Shown in pieces: positions 30,674-36,350 of a DNA stretch of 36,350 nucleotides. Both the position numbers and the translations under genes were made by a program. The notes beneath the pieces are model-generated. The model saw only the letters and a program-made list of their open reading frames with translations, searched no databases and had not been told where the DNA came from. Positions within the stretch are counted from its first letter, which is position 1. Each line of letters begins with the position of its first letter. This stretch comes from a virus. The stretch spans positions 1 through 36,350 of IMG/VR virus record IMGVR_UViG_3300038469_000166; one strand, given 5' to 3'.

Positions 30674-30843
30674 TGGCCGAATATCTGAGACGTATCCGGT
30701 GGCTTATCGGGCATCTCCGCATGCAGCAGTGGCGGAGCCGAGCGGCAGCGAACGCGGCCATCTGGGGTGGGGTGTATCGGTACGCACAGCGACAGGCGCG
30801 GCAGGTGCGGAACGCGCGCAAACGCAGGCGGGGGTGGGCATGA
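30673..30843 (+). CDS. Small basic helical protein, 56 aa
   Basis: The 56-residue Arg/Ala/Trp-rich product (YLRRIRWLIGHLRMQQWRSRAAANAAIWGGVYRYAQRQARQVRNARKRRRGWA) has two overlaps (TAATG before, ATGA after), so it is co-translated. The high positive charge and aromatic content suggest nucleic-acid binding. No family is recognised. Confidence 0.6.
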   Translation: MAEYLRRIRWLIGHLRMQQWRSRAAANAAIWGGVYRYAQRQARQVRNARKRRRGWA

Positions 30844-31139
30844 CGCAGCAACGAGACATAGCCCGACACATGCGCCGATTTGCCCCGGACTGCACCTACG
30901 CGGACATCGCGATCTCGCTCGGAGTGAGCGAGGCGCAGGTAAAGGAGTGGACGCGCGGGGTGCGGCCCGTCGTGTCCAGCAAGGTGAAGGAGTGGCGCGG
31001 TGTTGTGGGCGTGCTGGCCGAGCGCCTGCGCGAGCATGGGCTGAGCTACCCGCAGATTGCGGAGTTGGCCGGTATCTCGCGTCAGCACCTCGTGACCTGC
31101 CGCCGCGACGCGCAGGAGCAAGGGACGGTGCAGCCGTGA
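30840..31139 (+). CDS. Double helix-turn-helix DNA-binding protein, 99 aa
   Basis: Two HTH-like units are visible: DCTYADIAISLGVSEAQVKEWTRG (about 17-40) and LSYPQIAELAGISRQHLVTCRRD (about 68-90), joined by a helical linker. The layout resembles small phage DNA-binding proteins that pair two HTH motifs, as in homeodomain-like or terminase-like regulators. It overlaps neighbours by ATGA and GTGA. It is a second candidate, besides the XRE protein, for binding the repeated palindromes, and could also be an origin-binding protein. Neither is shown by the sequence. Confidence 0.68.
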   Translation: MTQQRDIARHMRRFAPDCTYADIAISLGVSEAQVKEWTRGVRPVVSSKVKEWRGVVGVLAERLREHGLSYPQIAELAGISRQHLVTCRRDAQEQGTVQP

Positions 31140-31276
31140 GCCGCGAGCGGCCGATCCTGTTCTCCGGGCCCATGGTCCGCGCGATCCTCGCCGACCGGAA
31201 GACGCAGACGCGGAGGTTAGTTAAGCCAGCGCCGCCGGCAGTCGCAGCGCGGGCCCGGGCACAGAGGGGGCGCTGA
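31136..31276 (+). CDS. N-terminal piece of the phage 'RPILFS...TQTRR' protein, 46 aa
   Basis: The GTG start overlaps the previous stop and the TGA overlaps the helicase ATG (TGATG). The 46 residues read SRERPILFSGPMVRAILADRKTQTRRLVKPAPPAV, the standard N-terminus of a larger phage protein, then end after a short Ala/Arg tail. The rest of that family (middle GDRLWVRE-type block and C-terminal [12 protein letters not shown]...NPWVWVV) is absent here, but the C-terminal block is encoded at 6541-6834. The usual length is about 150-250 residues, so this is a truncated form or half of a split gene. Coupling to the helicase suggests it is still translated. Confidence 0.7.
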   Translation: MSRERPILFSGPMVRAILADRKTQTRRLVKPAPPAVAARARAQRGR

Positions 31277-32919
31277 TGCGGCTGCGCCCCTACCAAGAGA
31301 GTGCGCGCGACAGCGCGTGGACGATTGCCCAGCAGCGGCCAGCGGCCGTGGTGCTGGCCACTGGCCTGGGCAAGAGCCACGTGATCGAGGGCGTCGCGCG
31401 ACGTGGCTGGGAGGAGCGGGGCCGCAAGCCGGCGCTTCTCCTCGCGCACACCAAACCGTTGCTCGACCAGTTGTCCGCAAAACTGGCGAGTCAGGGCTGG
31501 ACGGTGTGCCGCGAGCAGGCCAAAGATCGCGCATTGCTGAGCTGGGCGCGAACCGCGGGGCTCAGCGGGCCAACGGTCGTGGTGGCCAGCGTCGCCACGA
31601 TGCGGACGCTGTCGCGTCACTATGAGCGCTGGCACAGCGAGGACGACGAGCACCGGGGACGCCGGTACACGAGCTTCCCGCGCGACTTCTTTTCGAGCGC
31701 ATTGATCGACGAGACCCACCACGCCGTGGCTGAGAGCTACCGGCTCATGATCGACTGGTTCACGTGCCCGTGGATCGGTGTGACCGCCACGGCGCAGCGC
31801 AAGGGACTGGGCGATATCTTCGCGCTCGCCGAGGGCTCGATGACGCTTCGCGACGGCGTGCTCGACGGCTGGCTTGTGCCGCCTCGATTCATCAGGCAGG
31901 AGGTGCACGAGTGGGATCTCTCCGAGCTGCGACGAGGCAAAGGCGACGTCGATGCCGCGCAGCTCGCTCAGATCGTCGAGGCGGCCATGCCAGCCGTGCT
32001 CGAGCCGCTGCGCGAGGTGCTTGGCGATCGCCGGTGCGTGGCGTTCTGGCCGAGCGTGTGCGCAGCGACGCGAGGCGCCGAGTGGTTGCGTGCGGCCGAG
32101 ATCAGTGCGCGCGCGGTCTGGGCCGACACCGAGCAGGGAGAGCGCCGAGAGATCTTCGACGGGCTAGCGGAGGGCGGCGTGCAGGTGGTGAGCAACTGTG
32201 GTGTGCTCACCGAGGGGTTCGACGAGCCCACGATCAGGTGCGTCGCGATCGCGCGGCCCACGCGCTCCGAGCTGCTGTATATCCAGATGGCTGGCCGTGG
32301 CGTGCGGCCATGGCCAGGCACGGTCGACGGTCTGGACCAGGCCACGGCCGATGAACGCAAGGCGGCTATCGCGGCCAGCCCCAAGCCCGACTGCCTGATC
32401 CTCGACTACGAGGGGCACGGCGCCAAGTTCGACCTGGCCGGGCCCGCGTGCCTGCTCTCTGGACTGGATGAGGCCGAGGCCAAAGAGGCCGCAGAGCTGC
32501 TAGGCGCTGGCGTCCTTTTCGAAGAGGCCGAGGCTGAGGCCAAGCGCCGGGTGATCGAGCAGGAGAGGCTGGCGAGAGAGTTGGCGGCCCGGGCCGAGCG
32601 CGCGGCGGAGCTGCGCAAGAAATCGCCCTGGTCGATGAGCGAAGAGGACTACCTGCAGCTCGGCATGCCGGCGCGGTTCGCGCGCAAGTCGACGGCCGAT
32701 ATGGCCGCGCGTTGCTCCCGGGCGCAGCGAGGTCTGATCTACCGGCTCAACTGCGATGTAGCTCGGATGGAGGGAGCGGCAGACGAGCAGGCCACTGCGC
32801 GCAAGGTGTGGCCTGTCAGCGAGACATGGACGAAACGCGCGGCGAGCGATGAGATCACGTACCTGCAACACCGCTTGAAGCGACGGCCGGCTATGACACA
32901 GGAGGGTGGCACGCCGTGA
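31276..32919 (+). CDS. Superfamily 2 DNA/RNA helicase
   Basis: The 547-residue enzyme shows SF2 motifs: Walker A ATGLGKS at 28-34, motif Ia LLLAHTKPLLDQL, motif II DETHH at 145-149 (DEAH-type), motif III TATAQR at 170-175, motif V-like SNCGVLTEGFDEPTI (about 306-320) and motif VI QMAGRGVRPW at 337-346. The C-terminal part (about 390-547) is charged and helical and may mediate binding to DNA or partners. Such helicases are common in phage early operons and are thought to unwind DNA or RNA during replication or repair. The ATG overlaps the preceding stop (TGATG) and the end overlaps a 32-residue gene (GTGA). With no polymerase gene present, host replication proteins are presumably recruited. 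Confidence 0.87.
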   Translation: MRLRPYQESARDSAWTIAQQRPAAVVLATGLGKSHVIEGVARRGWEERGRKPALLLAHTKPLLDQLSAKLASQGWTVCREQAKDRALLSWARTAGLSGPTVVVASVATMRTLSRHYERWHSEDDEHRGRRYTSFPRDFFSSALIDETHHAVAESYRLMIDWFTCPWIGVTATAQRKGLGDIFALAEGSMTLRDGVLDGWLVPPRFIRQEVHEWDLSELRRGKGDVDAAQLAQIVEAAMPAVLEPLREVLGDRRCVAFWPSVCAATRGAEWLRAAEISARAVWADTEQGERREIFDGLAEGGVQVVSNCGVLTEGFDEPTIRCVAIARPTRSELLYIQMAGRGVRPWPGTVDGLDQATADERKAAIAASPKPDCLILDYEGHGAKFDLAGPACLLSGLDEAEAKEAAELLGAGVLFEEAEAEAKRRVIEQERLARELAARAERAAELRKKSPWSMSEEDYLQLGMPARFARKSTADMAARCSRAQRGLIYRLNCDVARMEGAADEQATARKVWPVSETWTKRAASDEITYLQHRLKRRPAMTQEGGTP

Positions 32920-33014
32920 CTAGCCTGGACCGCAAGACGGCGCAGCGGGCGCAGTACGCGCTCAGGCTGATGTGCGGGCACGGGCAGCGCAAGCGCGAGA
33001 AGGTGGCGCCATGA
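32916..33014 (+). CDS. Tiny coupled gene between helicase and methylase, 32 aa
   Basis: The GTG at 32916 overlaps the helicase stop (GTGA) and the TGA at 33012-33014 overlaps the methylase ATG (ATGA). The product is a basic, Ala/Arg/Gln-rich peptide with one Cys (SLDRKTAQRAQYALRLMCGHGQRKREKV). The double coupling is good evidence that it is translated. It may act as a coupling peptide or a small nucleic-acid binder. No family is recognised. Confidence 0.6.
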   Translation: MTSLDRKTAQRAQYALRLMCGHGQRKREKVAP

Positions 33015-33709
33015 GTGGGTTGCGCCCGTTTTTTCCGTACTACGGGTCGAAATGGCGGGCCGCGCGCGCGTACCCACCCCCGCTGCACAGGCAGATCGTG
33101 GAGCCGTTTGCGGGCTCCGCTGGCTACGCGCTCCGCTATCCAGACCTCGAGGTCTTGCTTGTGGAGCGTGATGCTCGCGTGGCTGCGGTGTGGCGGTGGC
33201 TGCTGCAGGTCACGCCCGAGGAGGTGCTGTCGCTGCCCGATGTTCCGCCGGGCGTAACCGTCGATGATGTCGGGCTCACGCCACCCGTGAGCTGGTTCGT
33301 TGGGTTCCACCTCAACCCCGGCCAAACCGTGCCGGCGAGGCAGCGCTCGAAGTGGCGAACGATCTGGGCGCATAAGGGATGGCATGCCGGCATCAGGCGC
33401 ACCGTGGCTGCGCAGCTCGCACGCATCCGACACTGGCGCGTGATCGAGGGTAGCTACGAGCTGGCGAGCGCCGCGATTGCAGTCACTGCAACGTGGTTCA
33501 TAGATCCACCGTACGAGGGTCGCGCTGGCCGTGCGTACCGCGGATCGCGTCCTGATTACCCGGCGCTCGGCTCCTGGGTCGGAGAATTGCCCGGCCAGGT
33601 GATCGTGTGCGAGGCGGCCGGCGCCGCCTGGCTGCCCTTCACGCCGATCTGGCAGACCCGAGGCATCAAGGGCCGCTCGCGTGAGGCGGTGTACGTGCGC
33701 TACCAGTGA
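33011..33709 (+). CDS. Dam-type DNA adenine methyltransferase
   Basis: The 232-residue enzyme shows the family landmarks in order: FFPYYGSKWR at 7-16, PFAGSAGYALRYP at 32-44 (cofactor loop, FxGxG-like), VERD at 51-54 (binding of S-adenosylmethionine), and FIDPPYEG at 163-170 with the DPPY catalytic motif. It should methylate adenine in a short DNA site, possibly GATC, but the specificity is not readable. No partner restriction enzyme is nearby, so it is an orphan methylase, commonly used by phages to avoid host restriction or to mark replication. It closes the rightward early operon with an ATGA overlap at its start. Confidence 0.87.
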   Translation: MSGLRPFFPYYGSKWRAARAYPPPLHRQIVEPFAGSAGYALRYPDLEVLLVERDARVAAVWRWLLQVTPEEVLSLPDVPPGVTVDDVGLTPPVSWFVGFHLNPGQTVPARQRSKWRTIWAHKGWHAGIRRTVAAQLARIRHWRVIEGSYELASAAIAVTATWFIDPPYEGRAGRAYRGSRPDYPALGSWVGELPGQVIVCEAAGAAWLPFTPIWQTRGIKGRSREAVYVRYQ

Positions 33710-33948
33710 TGCACGGCGTGCAGGTATTGCTGGCGAATAGATGCACAACTTGCATGCATAGTGGATCTCAGACACGTGTCCGGTTTCGGCGGTTTCGGAC
33801 ACGATTGCTGACGCCAACGCAACAATCCGATCGCCGACGACGCCATTGATGACATGGGCGGCATGAATATTTTCCCTACATGGCTGGTCCGCCCGCGCAA
33901 CCTGGCGGAATTGCTGAGTTTTTAATTCCTTGGCGCACATGCTACGAT
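33710..33948. promoter_or_regulatory. Intergenic region with dyads and an extended -10 promoter
   Basis: No gene of good size is visible; a 23-codon frame at 33854-33925 has no signal. TGCAC-GGC-GTGCA (33710-33722) repeats the dyad seen at 10680-10696. TGCAC-AACT-TGCA (33742-33754) and TGCATGCA (33751-33758) extend the cluster. CGTGTCCG (33775-33782) and CGGACACG (33796-33803) form an 8-bp dyad with a 13-nt loop. TGcTACGAT at 33940-33948 is an extended -10 that would start rightward transcription near 33955. Confidence 0.5.
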
Positions 33949-34105
33949 CCAACAGCACCGCGAGCGGAGGTCCCTCGCAGCGAGCACCTTGGAGCGACAG
34001 CGACGCCGAAGTGAGCGGCTACGCGAGCGTTCCGGCCCACCGAGTTGGCGCGGCCGCCAGGATGGCAAAGAGGGTCGTGTCAGACAGTTGTGCGAAGCTC
34101 GGCGC
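33949..34105 (+). other. Possible structured leader or small RNA before 34106
   Basis: Transcription from TGcTACGAT (33940-33948) would produce an untranslated stretch of about 150 nt. Nested pairs AGGT...ACCT around CTCG-CAG-CGAG (roughly 33968-33989) suggest a hairpin, and the region is GC-rich with several further short dyads. No coding start with signals lies before 34106. It could be a leader that regulates the gene at 34106 or an independent RNA. No known RNA family was recognised. Confidence 0.25.
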
Positions 34106-34342
34106 ATGGCACGCCTCAATTATTCACATCCTCGTGGCCGCGCACCAGGCGGCACCCCGGCCGCGCCTCGCGACAAGACGCTCGGCCACGTCGGCATGGT
34201 GGGCACCAGCCAACGCCCGTCACCGCCCAGGTGGACGATCCGCACGCCAGCGCAGAGAGCGGCGGACGAGCGCTGGGCACGCACGGCCGCACCGAAGGCC
34301 GAGGAAGGCCCGCGGCCGCAGGGGAACGTGCACCTCTGGTAG
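34106..34342 (+). CDS. Small basic protein, 78 aa
   Basis: The frame MARLNYSHPRGRAPGGTPAAPRDKTLGHVGMVGTS... is rich in Pro, Arg and Thr and probably mostly disordered. TGcGAAGCT ends 6 nt before the ATG, a weak match to the leaderless geometry. It ends just before the adaptor gene. Low complexity and lack of domains leave function unknown; a minor head protein or assembly peptide would fit the context. Confidence that it is a real gene is moderate. Confidence 0.45.
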   Translation: MARLNYSHPRGRAPGGTPAAPRDKTLGHVGMVGTSQRPSPPRWTIRTPAQRAADERWARTAAPKAEEGPRPQGNVHLW

Positions 34343-34367
34343 CCGCACTTCGTGTATCCTGCACGCG

Positions 34368-35066
34368 ATGTACGTCCAGGCCCGATCGCTGATGTTGCAG
34401 AGGATTCGCGACGACCTCCACGAGAGGGCAGACGCCGGCGCCTACAAGGACTCGCTCCTGATCCGTCACCTTCAGCGGGCCACGGAGGCGATCTGGGACG
34501 AGCTGACGAGCGTGGTGGAGGGGCCCGGGCGGGTGCAGGAGCAGCGGACGATCGCGGCCGGCGACCCGGACGGATACGTGCCTGGATCGCTGGTTCCGAT
34601 GCCGGCGAGGTGGCGTCGGCTGGTGGTGGTCCGGCGCAACGGGTGCCCACTTGAGCCCGGGACTGTGGATCGCGTGGAGCTCGGGCGCGTGCCCGGGCGC
34701 TACTGGGTGGACGGCCCGAACCAGGTGACGAGCCTGGGGCTGCTGGCCGTGTCCTCGGCGCAGCTCCTCACGAGTGAGCCATGGGCGCAGGGCGACGAGC
34801 TCGACTGGATCTATGTGGAGCAGGCGCCGCTGTGGGTGGACCCGAGCGACGCGGCGATTGACGTGCAGGTGGACCTGGCCACGCCCGAGATCGCGGACGC
34901 GGTGTCGGCAATGGCCACGGCCCGGGCCGTGTCGCGGTCGGACGGCGAGGCGTTGGGGCGGGCGCGCGCGGAGTTCTCGTCGGCACTCACGCGGCTCAAG
35001 AGCAGGTCACGAGATTTGCAACAACGGCCGAGGCGCGCAGAGGACTACCAGGGCCGCCGCTGGTAG
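34368..35066 (+). CDS. Probable head-tail adaptor (connector) protein, 232 aa
   Basis: The ATG lies 7 nt after TATCCT (34355-34360) and lacks a Shine-Dalgarno site, so a leaderless start is expected; the longer frame to 33930 runs through non-coding sequence. The first helical unit (YVQARSLMLQRIRDDLHERADAGAYKDSLLIRHLQRATEAIWDELTSVVEG) and the following strand-rich middle resemble adaptor proteins that join the portal to the tail, for example the P22 gp4 type. The C-terminal part (about 165-232) is again helical. The assignment is by pattern and place at the head of the late operon. A neck or tail-completion protein would be an alternative. Confidence 0.55.
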   Translation: MYVQARSLMLQRIRDDLHERADAGAYKDSLLIRHLQRATEAIWDELTSVVEGPGRVQEQRTIAAGDPDGYVPGSLVPMPARWRRLVVVRRNGCPLEPGTVDRVELGRVPGRYWVDGPNQVTSLGLLAVSSAQLLTSEPWAQGDELDWIYVEQAPLWVDPSDAAIDVQVDLATPEIADAVSAMATARAVSRSDGEALGRARAEFSSALTRLKSRSRDLQQRPRRAEDYQGRRW

Positions 35067-35082
35067 GTGTATAGTGGGACGC

Positions 35083-35271
35083 ATGGACCATCCCCTGGAG
35101 CTACTAGAGCATGCGCTACTGGTCATGTTGGCCCGAGCACCAACGCAACACACCGCCCACGATCTGCGCGGTGATTACTGCGCGCGCTGCGTGACGCAGC
35201 GCCTGCAATGCGTGCTGTGGGTAGACCTGCTGTCCGGGTGCGTGAGCGACCCGGGAACGGAGTGGAACTGA
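35083..35271 (+). CDS. Small protein behind a TATAGT box, 62 aa
   Basis: TGTATAGT ends 7 nt before the ATG, so the gene has its own leaderless-type promoter inside a coding-dense region. The 62-residue product (MDHPLELLEHALLVMLARAPTQHTAHDLRGDYCARCVTQRLQCVLWVDLLSGC) has four Cys, including CARC, and a hydrophobic N-terminal stretch that is short for a membrane helix. The stop overlaps the next start (TGATG). The function is unknown. Confidence 0.65.
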   Translation: MDHPLELLEHALLVMLARAPTQHTAHDLRGDYCARCVTQRLQCVLWVDLLSGCVSDPGTEWN

Positions 35272-35969
35272 TGGACGCCCGAGGAACCTGCGACGGACGC
35301 CACCGCTCGAGCAAGCGGTGCCCAGACCCCGAGTGCTACATGCGCTCGCCCGAGCTCGCCGCCAGCCCGGAGGGACTGCGGGCCACGGTGGAGCGGCTGG
35401 CCGCGCCACGTGAGTCGGACATGGAGAAGTGGGAGCGCGAGCAGGAGGCAGCACAGCACGTGGACCGCGAGCAAGGCGTGCTGGAGCTGTCTCCCGGCCT
35501 CGGCGATGGGCGTGAGCGCGGCACCGACGTCACGCTTGCGCCTGGCGAGGCCGCCGCGCACTACGTGGTGGAGCCCATGGTCGAGGTACCGCTGCCATGG
35601 CGAGCCGCGCGCACGGATGTGGGAGCGCTCCTGGCCGTGCCCCCGGATCGGGAGGCCAGCCGATATCCGATTCCCATGGGAGGTGGCGTATTCCGCTGGC
35701 TCGCCACCCGAGAGGGCGGCTACCAGCGCACCGAGTACGCCCACGCACTGCCGCCGGCGCCCGAGGGCTGGCGGTGGAGCTCGGCCCAGGTGTCGGCCGT
35801 GGGCGGCCGCGGGAAGCTACACGTTTCCGCGGCCGTCACCAACGGGACCGAGGGCGAGGGGGCCGAGACCGGGGCCCAGGCGCTGGTGCTCGAGATCACC
35901 GGGCGCGGTGGGTACTGCACGGGGCTGGACGTGCTGCTGTTCGCGAGGCCGGCCGAGGTGCGGCGGTGA
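35271..35969 (+). CDS. Unknown late-region protein, 232 aa
   Basis: The start MDARGTCDGRHRSSKRCPDPECYM is chosen for its TGATG overlap with the gene before. The N-terminus has three Cys in CDGRH...C..C spacing that may bind metal, followed by a charged helical part (about 30-70) and a long strand-rich region (about 75-232) with an acidic and Gly-rich section. It overlaps the MazG-like gene by GTGA. It could be a structural protein with a small metal knuckle. The family is not recognised. Confidence 0.58.
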   Translation: MDARGTCDGRHRSSKRCPDPECYMRSPELAASPEGLRATVERLAAPRESDMEKWEREQEAAQHVDREQGVLELSPGLGDGRERGTDVTLAPGEAAAHYVVEPMVEVPLPWRAARTDVGALLAVPPDREASRYPIPMGGGVFRWLATREGGYQRTEYAHALPPAPEGWRWSSAQVSAVGGRGKLHVSAAVTNGTEGEGAETGAQALVLEITGRGGYCTGLDVLLFARPAEVRR

Positions 35970-36328
35970 CGAACCGCGACTTGAATGCCCCTGAGCCAGC
36001 ACCAGTCGCGACTACACGCCGTCCTGTGTGGGAGTTGGTGATTGAGGACATGGCGGCGCGTGATCGCGCCGGCCGGATCAAATACGGCGTGCCACTACAG
36101 GCTGGCAATGGGCGTGACGCGCTTATAGACGCCTACCAGGAGGCGCTAGACCTCGTTGTTTATCTGCGACAAGCGATCGAGGAACGCGATGCTCGTGCCG
36201 CAGCCGAGCGGACCTACCGCCCAATCCGCTGCCCCCATTGCTCACGCGAGATGGCGGTTGTGGAGCGGGGCACGCATGCGACATGCTTGTCTGGCTGTGG
36301 TGACCTCCGCTTAGGTGGTACGCCATGA
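35966..36328 (+). CDS. MazG-like (nucleotide pyrophosphohydrolase-like) protein with C-terminal Cys motif, 120 aa
   Basis: The GTG start overlaps the previous stop (GTGA); the longer frame to 35597 is a shadow. The core RIKYGVPLQAGNGRDALIDAYQEALDLVVYLRQAIEERD (about 36-73) matches a helical pattern widespread in phages and related to MazG-like all-alpha NTP pyrophosphohydrolases (E-A-x-D-x-x-V-Y helix). Such enzymes trim non-standard or regulatory nucleotides. The C-terminal tail has CPHCSREMAVVERGTHATCLSGCG, a probable zinc ribbon. Catalysis is not proven, as only part of the Glu/Asp set is seen. It ends across the circular junction, overlapping the endolysin start. Confidence 0.62.
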   Translation: MTNRDLNAPEPAPVATTRRPVWELVIEDMAARDRAGRIKYGVPLQAGNGRDALIDAYQEALDLVVYLRQAIEERDARAAAERTYRPIRCPHCSREMAVVERGTHATCLSGCGDLRLGGTP

Positions 36329-36350
36329 CACGCGACGCGCAGGCCCGCGC
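36267..36350. repeat. Right copy of 84-bp terminal repeat
   Basis: Identical to 1-84. It contains the end of the MazG-like gene and the first 26 bp of the endolysin gene, which should be joined to position 85 of the window for the circular form. Confidence 0.95.
36325..36350 (+). CDS. 5' end of the endolysin gene (duplicate of 59-84)
   Basis: These bases start the endolysin frame that is complete at 59-682. The fragment is present only because of the terminal overlap and should not be counted as a second gene. Confidence 0.9.

Noticed and set aside
33854-33925. 23-codon plus-strand frame ending in TTTTTAA
   Set aside because: There is no ribosome site, no -10 box at the right distance and no coupling. 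The T-run lacks a stable hairpin, so a terminator was not called either.

Overview
The window is a complete, GC-rich (roughly two-thirds G+C by eye), tightly packed genome of a tailed phage with a podovirus-like gene set. Bases 1-84 are repeated exactly at 36267-36350, so the contig closes into a circle of 36,266 bp. The last gene (from 35966) and the first gene (from 59) overlap by ATGA across that junction. Nearly all space is coding, and many neighbours overlap by ATGA, GTGA or TGATG. No integrase, DNA polymerase, RNA polymerase, tRNA or CRISPR array was recognised. The host is unknown. A lipoprotein with thrombospondin type-3 calcium repeats, together with the base composition, hints at a Myxococcota-like or another high-GC host, but this is weak evidence.

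Virion and lysis half (rightward, about 34106 through the origin to 22574): a probable head-tail adaptor (34368), a MazG-like protein (35966), a CHAP-like endolysin (59), small structural-type proteins, the TSP3 lipoprotein (1856), a 1256-residue tail/nozzle-like protein (2737), terminase subunits (7602, 8315), three probable ejection proteins (10764, 11441, 13718), portal (15824), scaffold (17952), major capsid protein (19087), three capsid- or fibre-type proteins, and a two-gene membrane cassette that looks like holin plus a partner.

Leftward accessory and early half (22535-30251): an XRE-type regulator, a run of about ten small unknown proteins, many Cys-rich, an alanine-repeat protein of the Imm-5-like kind, and a recombination cassette (YqaJ exonuclease, RecT annealase and two small partners). 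A divergent rightward operon from 30341 encodes small regulators, a DEAD/DEAH-type helicase and a Dam-type DNA methylase.

Two sequence-level features stand out. First, five promoters share one design: TTGACG, a 17-nt spacer holding a GCGCGA-centred dyad, then TACAAC or TACAAA. Four spacers carry the identical 18-bp palindrome GCGCGAAACGTTTCGCGC. They sit at four places in the accessory region and once in front of the terminase block, so a single DNA-binding protein could control both. Second, many genes have a TAnnnT-like -10 box only 6-7 nt before the start codon and no Shine-Dalgarno sequence, which predicts leaderless mRNAs. In addition, one known phage protein family (N-terminal RPILFS...TQTRR, C-terminal [12 protein letters not shown]...NPWVWVV) is present as two separate pieces far apart on the genome.
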